A stretch of 64,000 nucleotides of DNA from assembly GCA_958415525.1 (NCBI GenBank), contig CATYZE010000010.1:3685-67684 (forward strand), written 5' to 3'. The position numbers and the translations under genes are program-made. Shown in pieces: positions 59,021-64,000 of the stretch; positions within the stretch are counted from its first letter, which is position 1; every line of letters starts with the position of its first letter. Under the pieces are notes generated by a model. It was not told the origin of the DNA, made no database searches, and saw only the letters and a list, made by a program, of their open reading frames with translations. The DNA is from an uncultured Collinsella sp. (lineage in GTDB: Bacteria; Actinomycetota; Coriobacteriia; Coriobacteriales; Coriobacteriaceae).

Positions 59021-60370
59021 GTGGCTAAGAAATCTACGGCTATCGATGTAACGCAGGGTGTTATTTGGCAGCAGCTGCTTTCGCTGTGCGTTCCCATCTT
59101 TTTTAGTTCGTTTTTTCAGCAGGCCTACACGCTTATCGGTACCTATATTGTCGGCCAGTTTGGCGGCAAGCTCGCGCTGGGTGGCATTCAGGCCACGATG
59201 GTGCTCACTGAGCTCTGCATTGGTTTTTGCGTTGGAGTCGGTGCCGGCTGCGCGGTCATTACCGGTCAGTATTTTGGCCAGCACGATGATGAGCGACTGA
59301 GTCGTTCGGTCCATACGGCCATGACGCTCGCGCTGGTGGGCGGTATCGTTTTCTCGATTCTTGGCATAGTGTTCGTTGAGCCCATGCTGGTGCTTATGAA
59401 CACGCCGCATGAACTATTGGCCGAGGGCGTGGCCTATGCTCGTTGTTATTTTGCCGCCATGGTTGCGGCGCTGCTGCTCAATATGGGAACTGCATTGCTG
59501 CGCGCCGTGGGCGACACGCGCGGGCCTGCCGTGATCATCGCTTCCGGCTGCCTTGTTAATGCGGTGCTGGATGTCATTTTCGTTGCCGTGCTTCATATGG
59601 AGGCTCTGGGCTGCGGCATCGCGGTGGCGCTGACCATTTGCTCCAACGCCACGATGATCGTGATTCGTATGATGCACGCACCGGGTGCGTGGCGGCTTTC
59701 ACTGTCCAAACTCGGCATCGATCGCGGTATTTGCAAGAGTATGATCTCGTGCGGTCTGCCACTCGGTTTTCAATCGGCTGCCTATTCGATCTCGAACGTG
59801 CTGATCCAGGTGTCGGTCAACTCGTTTGGTGCCGATGTCACCACGGCATGGGGTCTTTCGGGCCGTTTGGATGGCATTGTCTGGATGGTGACCGAGGCGC
59901 TCGGCGTATCGATCACTACGTTCTCGGCGCAGAACTTTGGCGCGCGCAATTACGAGCGCATGCGCAAGGGCTACCACACGTCGCTCGTGCTGTCGTTTAT
60001 GCTCATTGGTGGCCTGTCTGCCGTGCTGCTGGTGTTCTCGGGTCCGTTGTCGCGTCTGTTTGTCGACGATGCTTCGATTTCGGCGTACACCACGACGATT
60101 CTTCATTTTATCGCGCCGTTCTACGCGATCTTCTCGATTATCGAAAACGCGTCGGGCTCCATTCGCGGCGCCGGCGTGAGCTTGCAGCCCATGCTGCTCA
60201 CGATTTTTGGCACCGTCGTGCTCAGGGTGATCTGGGTGTTTGCGATCATGCCCTTCGATCCGTCGCTTGAGCACCTGCTGCTGGTTTACCCCGTAACCTG
60301 GCTCATCACGGCCACTATGTTCACCATCTACCACCACAGCGGCAACTGGCTAGGTCGCGCCACCGCCTAG
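59021..60370 (+). CDS. MATE family efflux transporter
   Basis: A 449-residue membrane protein from GTG 59021 after GGGGAGGG; the open frame starts at 58988. It has about 12 hydrophobic segments in two repeats, with the family's N-terminal pattern (QQLLSLCVPIFFSSFFQQAY, TYIVGQFGGKLALGGI) and matching second-half start (SCGLPLGFQSAAYSISNVLI). MATE proteins export cationic drugs or metabolites using Na+ or H+. The substrate is unknown. Confidence 0.92.
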   Translation: MAKKSTAIDVTQGVIWQQLLSLCVPIFFSSFFQQAYTLIGTYIVGQFGGKLALGGIQATMVLTELCIGFCVGVGAGCAVITGQYFGQHDDERLSRSVHTAMTLALVGGIVFSILGIVFVEPMLVLMNTPHELLAEGVAYARCYFAAMVAALLLNMGTALLRAVGDTRGPAVIIASGCLVNAVLDVIFVAVLHMEALGCGIAVALTICSNATMIVIRMMHAPGAWRLSLSKLGIDRGICKSMISCGLPLGFQSAAYSISNVLIQVSVNSFGADVTTAWGLSGRLDGIVWMVTEALGVSITTFSAQNFGARNYERMRKGYHTSLVLSFMLIGGLSAVLLVFSGPLSRLFVDDASISAYTTTILHFIAPFYAIFSIIENASGSIRGAGVSLQPMLLTIFGTVVLRVIWVFAIMPFDPSLEHLLLVYPVTWLITATMFTIYHHSGNWLGRATA

Positions 60371-60371
60371 C

Positions 60372-60391
60372 CATTGGGGACGTCCCCAATG
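60372..60391. repeat. 20-bp palindrome of the GGGGACGT type
   Basis: CATTGGGGACGTCCCCAATG is perfectly palindromic and lies between the convergent MATE and cobA genes. It matches the arms of the element at 40037-40092 with the middle removed. Confidence 0.75.
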
Positions 60392-60392
60392 A

Positions 60393-60878
60393 TTAGTATT
60401 CGATGCCTTGGCGGGCTAGGAGACCTTCGTCGAAGTAGTGCTTGACGGGGCGCATTTCGGTGACCAGGTCGGCGAGGTCCGCCAGCGGCAGCAGGCCGCG
60501 CCCGGTCAACACGAGCTCGGTGGTGGCGGGCTTCATTGCGATTAGCGCTTCGACATTCTCGCGCGTTACAAAGCCGCGTCGCATGGCTTCTCCCAGCTCA
60601 TCCAAGATCAGCACGTCGACCTGGCTAATCTGCTCGCGCGCCAGCTCCATGATCTGTGCCGCACAGGCCTCGGGTGTGTCGCGGTCGGCTTGTACGATGC
60701 GTAGCCCCAATCGAGGTGCTGCGTCGTGTTCGGCGCAGTGCAGCTTCTTGGCAAATTGCAGCATAAGCACGTTAAGTCCATAGCCCGTGGCGCGCAGCGC
60801 GAGCCCCAGCGCAGCCGTCGTCTTGCCCTTGCCGTCGCCCGTATAGATTTGAACTTTGCCGACTTCCAGAGATGCCAT
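60393..60878 (-). CDS. cobA: Cob(I)yrinic acid a,c-diamide adenosyltransferase
   Basis: A 161-residue enzyme of the CobA/CobO/BtuR family, which adds the adenosyl group to cobalamin. The start is MASLEVGKVQIYTGDGKGKT with Walker A GDGKGKTT at about 14-21; other signatures are GYGLNVLMLQFAKKL, VDVLILDELGEAMRRGF and ELVLTGRGLLPLADLADLVTEM. It is encoded opposite to ftsH, from which it is separated by a 77-base divergent promoter region. Confidence 0.93.
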   Translation of the reverse strand: MASLEVGKVQIYTGDGKGKTTAALGLALRATGYGLNVLMLQFAKKLHCAEHDAAPRLGLRIVQADRDTPEACAAQIMELAREQISQVDVLILDELGEAMRRGFVTRENVEALIAMKPATTELVLTGRGLLPLADLADLVTEMRPVKHYFDEGLLARQGIEY

Positions 60879-60955
60879 ATCTATCCTTTCGTACCGTGCG
60901 TCGGTTTATCGCCGTCCGGGTTGGGTATTCTAGAAAACATTATCAACCCCAGTAG

Positions 60956-62863
60956 ATGGAGTTCAACCAGATGGAGATGGATGACAACAAACGTAGACGG
61001 AATATGATCCTCTACGTGCTCATCGCCTTCGTCGTCTACCTCGTGCTCTCGACCGTTCTGTTCCCCAACATCGGTCACACGCAGCAGATTACGAAGACCG
61101 ATTACTCGACGTTTGTCAAAGCGCTTGATAAGAAGAGTGTCGACAAGGTCGAGTACAACACAGACGATTACACGATTTATTACACCAAGAAGGGCGAGGA
61201 CGAGAATATCGCCTACAAGACGACCGGCGTGCCGAACGATGCGGGCTTTACCGATCGCGTGCTGGAATCCGGTGCGTCGCTGGAGTCGGTCGTTCCCGAT
61301 AAAAATTCGGGTCTGATGACCTACTACCTGCTCACGCTCATTCTTCCGATGGCGATTTTCTTCTTGATTGGCTGGTGGCTCAACCGCCGCATGAAGAAGG
61401 CTATGGGCGATGACGGCCCGTCGATGAACTTTGGCGGCGGCGGTTTTGGCGGCGGCGGACTGGGTAAGTCCGGCGCGCGCGTGATCGCTTCCAAGGACGT
61501 GGGCGTGACCTTTAAGGACGTCGCCGGCCAGGAAGAGGCCAAGGAGTCCCTCAAGGAGGTCGTCGACTTTCTGGAGAAGCCGCAGCGCTACGAGGAGATC
61601 GGCGCCAAGCTGCCGCGCGGTGCTCTCCTTGTTGGCCCTCCGGGTACCGGTAAAACCCTGCTTGCCAAGGCTGTGGCCGGTGAGGCGGGCGTGCCGTTCT
61701 TTAGTATTTCTGGCTCTGAGTTTGTCGAGATGTTTGTCGGCCGCGGCGCCGCCAAGGTGCGCGACCTGTTTAAGCAGGCCAAGGAAAAAGCCCCGTGCAT
61801 CGTCTTTATCGATGAGATCGATACCATCGGCAAGAAGCGCGATGGCGGCGGCTTTAGTGGCAACGACGAGCGCGAGCAGACGCTCAACCAGCTGCTGACC
61901 GAGATGGACGGCTTTGATAACCACAAGGGTATTGTCGTTCTCGCTGCTACCAACCGCCCCGACAGCCTCGATCCGGCTTTGCTGCGCCCCGGCCGTTTTG
62001 ACCGCCGCATTCCCGTCGAGCTGCCCGACCTGACCGGCCGTAAGAACATCCTCGAGTTGCATGCCAAGAGCGTGAAGACGCAGCCGCCGATTGACCTGAC
62101 CGCGATTGCCCGCGCCACGCCCGGTGCCTCGGGTGCCGACTTGGCCAACATCATCAACGAGGGTGCTCTGCGTGCCGTCCGCGAGGGTCGCAAGCGCGCC
62201 ACGCAGGACGATTTTGAGGAGTCGGTGGAGGTTGTCATCGCCGGTCAGCAGCGCAAGTCCACGGTGCTGTCCGATCACGAGAAGCAGGTCGTTTCTTACC
62301 ACGAGATCGGCCATGCCATTGTTGCCGCTCGCCAGAAGGGCTCTGCGCCGGTCACCAAGATCACCATTGTGCCACGCACGAGTGGTGCTCTGGGCTACAC
62401 CATGCAGGTCGAGGAGGACGAGCGCTTCTTGACCACGCGCCAGGAGGTACTCGACAAGCTCGCCGTCTACTGCGGCGGACGTGCTGCCGAGGAGCTCATC
62501 TTTGGCGAGATGACGACTGGTGCCGCCAACGATATCGAGCAGGCCACCAAGCTCGCTCGCAACATGGTGACGCGCTTTGGTATGTCCGACGAGTTTGGCA
62601 TGATGGCGCTCGGTACCGTTCAGAATGCCTACCTCAACCAGGACACGTCGCTCACCTGCGCCCCCGGTACGGCCGAGCGCGTCGACGCGATCGTCGCCAA
62701 GCTGATCGAGGACGCACATGACCGCGCCCTGCAGATCCTTAAGGAGAACAAGTTTAAGCTCCATGAGCTGGCTCGTTATCTGTACAAGAAGGAGACCATC
62801 ACGGGTGAGGAGTTCATGAACCTCCTCACGCGCGAGAATCCGCTGATGCCAAAGCAGCAGTAA
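60956..62863 (+). CDS. ftsH: ATP-dependent zinc metalloprotease FtsH
   Basis: A 635-residue membrane AAA+ protease. I take the ATG at 60956; ATGs at 60971 and 60977 are alternatives because no clear RBS marks the first. Two membrane segments (about 16-36 and 120-142) flank a periplasmic-side domain; a Gly-rich linker leads to the AAA domain with Walker A GPPGTGKTLLAKA, Walker B FIDEIDTIG, the SRH region (LLRPGRFDRRIPVEL), and the zinc site SYHEIGHAIVAA. It degrades membrane and regulatory proteins. Confidence 0.96.
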   Translation: MEFNQMEMDDNKRRRNMILYVLIAFVVYLVLSTVLFPNIGHTQQITKTDYSTFVKALDKKSVDKVEYNTDDYTIYYTKKGEDENIAYKTTGVPNDAGFTDRVLESGASLESVVPDKNSGLMTYYLLTLILPMAIFFLIGWWLNRRMKKAMGDDGPSMNFGGGGFGGGGLGKSGARVIASKDVGVTFKDVAGQEEAKESLKEVVDFLEKPQRYEEIGAKLPRGALLVGPPGTGKTLLAKAVAGEAGVPFFSISGSEFVEMFVGRGAAKVRDLFKQAKEKAPCIVFIDEIDTIGKKRDGGGFSGNDEREQTLNQLLTEMDGFDNHKGIVVLAATNRPDSLDPALLRPGRFDRRIPVELPDLTGRKNILELHAKSVKTQPPIDLTAIARATPGASGADLANIINEGALRAVREGRKRATQDDFEESVEVVIAGQQRKSTVLSDHEKQVVSYHEIGHAIVAARQKGSAPVTKITIVPRTSGALGYTMQVEEDERFLTTRQEVLDKLAVYCGGRAAEELIFGEMTTGAANDIEQATKLARNMVTRFGMSDEFGMMALGTVQNAYLNQDTSLTCAPGTAERVDAIVAKLIEDAHDRALQILKENKFKLHELARYLYKKETITGEEFMNLLTRENPLMPKQQ

Positions 62864-62882
62864 GGCTGGTTGCACAACGTCG

Positions 62883-62926
62883 AACGCCCCATTTGAGTGT
62901 CCAGCTCAAATGGGGCGTTTTGTTTG
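62883..62926 (+). terminator. Terminator after ftsH
   Basis: AACGCCCCATTTGAG (62883-62897) pairs perfectly with CTCAAATGGGGCGTT (62905-62919), then TTGTTT. A strong intrinsic terminator. Confidence 0.85.
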
Positions 62927-62938
62927 GGAGGGATATGT

Positions 62939-63400
62939 ATGAAGATCGTGGTGAGTGCCTGCTTGATGGGAGAGAGCTGCAAATATAACGGGCTCGACAA
63001 TTACCATCGCGCGTTGGTCGAGGCCTGCGAGCGAACGGGGACCGAGGTTCTCTTGGTGTGCCCCGAGGTTTTTGGTGGCTTGCCCACACCGCGCAAGCCG
63101 TCCGAGATTGTGAACGGCGAAGTCCGTGCCTGCGAGGGCACCTTAGTCGATCGCGAGTTTCGCCAGGGTGCTCAGCGCGCGCTCGATATGTGCGAGCAGG
63201 CGGGCGGGCCGTCCCAGATCGCTGCGTGTGTCTTGCAGGACCGCAGCCCTTCGTGTGGTGTAGGCCGTATCTACGACGGAACCTTCAGCGGTACGCTCAC
63301 CGCGGGCAACGGTGTTTTTGTCGATCTGCTGCTGCGTCACGGGTACCGTGTGATTCCGGCTAGCGAGTTCGATCCCAGCATGCTGGAACATTGTCCATAG
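62939..63400 (+). CDS. DUF523 family protein
   Basis: A 153-residue protein starting at the ATG at 62939 (MKIVVSACLMGESCKYNGLD) after GGGAGG. It matches DUF523: S-A-C-L-x-G, LVCPEVFGGLPTPRKPSEIV, VLQDRSPSCGVGRIYDGTFS and GNGVFVDLL. The conserved Cys residues suggest metal or Fe-S binding. Function is not established. Its last 40 bases overlap the convergent recombinase remnant. Confidence 0.9.
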   Translation: MKIVVSACLMGESCKYNGLDNYHRALVEACERTGTEVLLVCPEVFGGLPTPRKPSEIVNGEVRACEGTLVDREFRQGAQRALDMCEQAGGPSQIAACVLQDRSPSCGVGRIYDGTFSGTLTAGNGVFVDLLLRHGYRVIPASEFDPSMLEHCP

Positions 63401-63500
63401 CACTCGAACCCAACACTTCCTCACGGGTGACCGTTTTGGCATCATCCGCGAAGTTGATATTGAGTACGACCCGGTCATCAAAGACGTAGACCGAGTTGAC
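63360..63500 (-). pseudogene. C-terminal remnant of a serine recombinase
   Basis: The minus-strand frame reads VNSVYVFDDRVVLNINFADD and then AKTVTREEVLGSS, matching the very end of large serine recombinases (pattern 'N-S-I-Y-V-Y-D-D-K-I-V-I-x-F-N-Y-x-x-G-x-K-T-I'). The catalytic and zinc-ribbon domains are missing: upstream of 63500 the sequence changes to unrelated DNA. It is a scar of a lost mobile element next to the DUF523 gene. Confidence 0.55.
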
Positions 63501-63601
63501 AGGCGCCGTACCCAGGCAGCCCCTCCCCGCGGCCCTCGCGCAGGAACGCGCACACGGTCTTCCCGTCTCTTGCGCCCCTCCCGGAACTGTCCACATCAGT
63601 G

Positions 63602-63835
63602 TAGCCAATCCAGTCCGCCAAGGGCTGCAGCCCGGACAACGCGGCGATGGAGGGCTTCTTCGGCCTGCTCAAGAAGGTGTGCTGGCACGGCAGGGGCTGG
63701 TCGGACTGGACCCCCGCCCGCTTCATCGAGGAGCTCGGGGGTTGGATCGGTCGATACAATACGGAGAGGCGCAGCGATGCGCTCGGTGGCCGCACGCCGG
63801 CCGAGTTCCGCTCCGCGCTGGGAAGGGCCGCGTAA
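63602..63835 (+). pseudogene. C-terminal remnant of an IS3-family transposase
   Basis: The frame reads KGCSPDNAAMEGFFGLLKKV and ends NTERRSDALGGRTPAEFRSA ... GRAA. The S-P-D-N-A-A-x-E-G-F-F-G and Y-N-x-x-R signatures belong to the end of IS3/IS150 integrase domains (the DDE glutamate lies in A-A-x-E). The first two catalytic Asp residues and the orfA gene are missing, and the frame has a stop just upstream near 63600. Confidence 0.75.
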
Positions 63836-64000
63836 CGGTCCAAGAAATCGTCCGCAGTCCCCATTCTTGCCCCTTTGGGACAGCTTTTTGTTGGGGCGTG
63901 CCTGCCCCAAACCCTGCTAGGAACGAGTACAGCAAACAGGAATTTTCAAATTAGTCTTTGCAAATAACCTTTGAACCTTCACCATCAATTACAATTCCCT
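63836..64000. other. Non-coding right flank of the IS3 remnant
   Basis: I see no gene here. The first bases (GTCCAAGAAATCGTCCGCAG) may be the IS3 right-end region, and an AT-rich stretch without clear signals follows to the window end. The 63501-63601 segment to the left is also unassigned. Confidence 0.4.

Noticed and set aside
1..64000. CRISPR arrays
   Set aside because: No regularly spaced direct repeats and no cas genes were seen, despite the defence-rich left part.

Overview
The window looks like the chromosome of a high-GC Gram-positive gut actinobacterium of class Coriobacteriia, most likely Collinsella or a close relative. This is inferred from codon use, frequent GTG/TTG starts, typical core gene orders (rimP-nusA-infB-rbfA-DHH-truB-ribF-dnaG-rpoD; rpmF-plsX-acpP-rnc-smc-ftsY-ffh), a Gram-positive-type envelope gene set and a Clostridia/Coriobacteria-like ThyA. 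No 16S gene is present to confirm the genus.

Region 1 (about 1-11,190) is an accessory island of lower GC, dense in defence-like genes and fragments. From left to right it holds: a partial AAA-like gene and a DUF6414-like gene on the minus strand; a small membrane protein overlapping an LPO_1073/Vpar_1526-type protein; a Panacea-domain antitoxin overlapping a coiled-coil membrane protein (candidate PanAT toxin-antitoxin); a UvrD-like helicase remnant cut by an internally deleted IS21 element; a DUF2188 gene; an AAA ATPase plus RloB pair with unusual catalytic substitutions; a structured leader plus a truncated Abi_2 (AbiD/AbiF) gene; and a second AAA ATPase plus TOPRIM-like pair. The start of this second pair lies inside a perfect 28-bp inverted repeat. 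Two related inverted-repeat elements of about 125 bp flank parts of the island.

Region 2 (about 11,190-22,290) is one tightly overlapping eight-gene operon for a Pel-type exopolysaccharide. It encodes an SDR-PelD fusion, a PelE-like TPR protein, a DUF2194 deacetylase (PelA-like), PelF, PelG, a CotH-kinase lipoprotein, a VTC-domain protein and a DUF4956 membrane protein. No outer-membrane pelB or pelC is present, as expected for a Gram-positive version.

Region 3 (about 22,300-63,400) is core genome. It starts with a degenerate Cys/Met-type PLP protein, a ModE-like regulator, guaB and leuS. The nusA-infB translation/transcription operon follows, with a clear promoter and a leader terminator, running through dnaG and rpoD. 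Next come two identical tRNA-Asn genes, asp23-fakA-recG-rsmD-coaD, DUF177-rpmF-plsX-acpP-rnc-smc-ftsY-ffh, a DUF134/NifX fusion regulator with paired operators, thyA-folA, a SpoU methyltransferase, a MATE exporter, cobA, ftsH and a DUF523 gene. Several GGGGACGTTCTT-type palindromes sit between core genes.

Region 4 (63,400-64,000) is a small scrap heap of mobile DNA: the C-terminal end of a serine recombinase and the C-terminal end of an IS3-family transposase. All identifications come from reading motifs and remembered family features; no database search was run.
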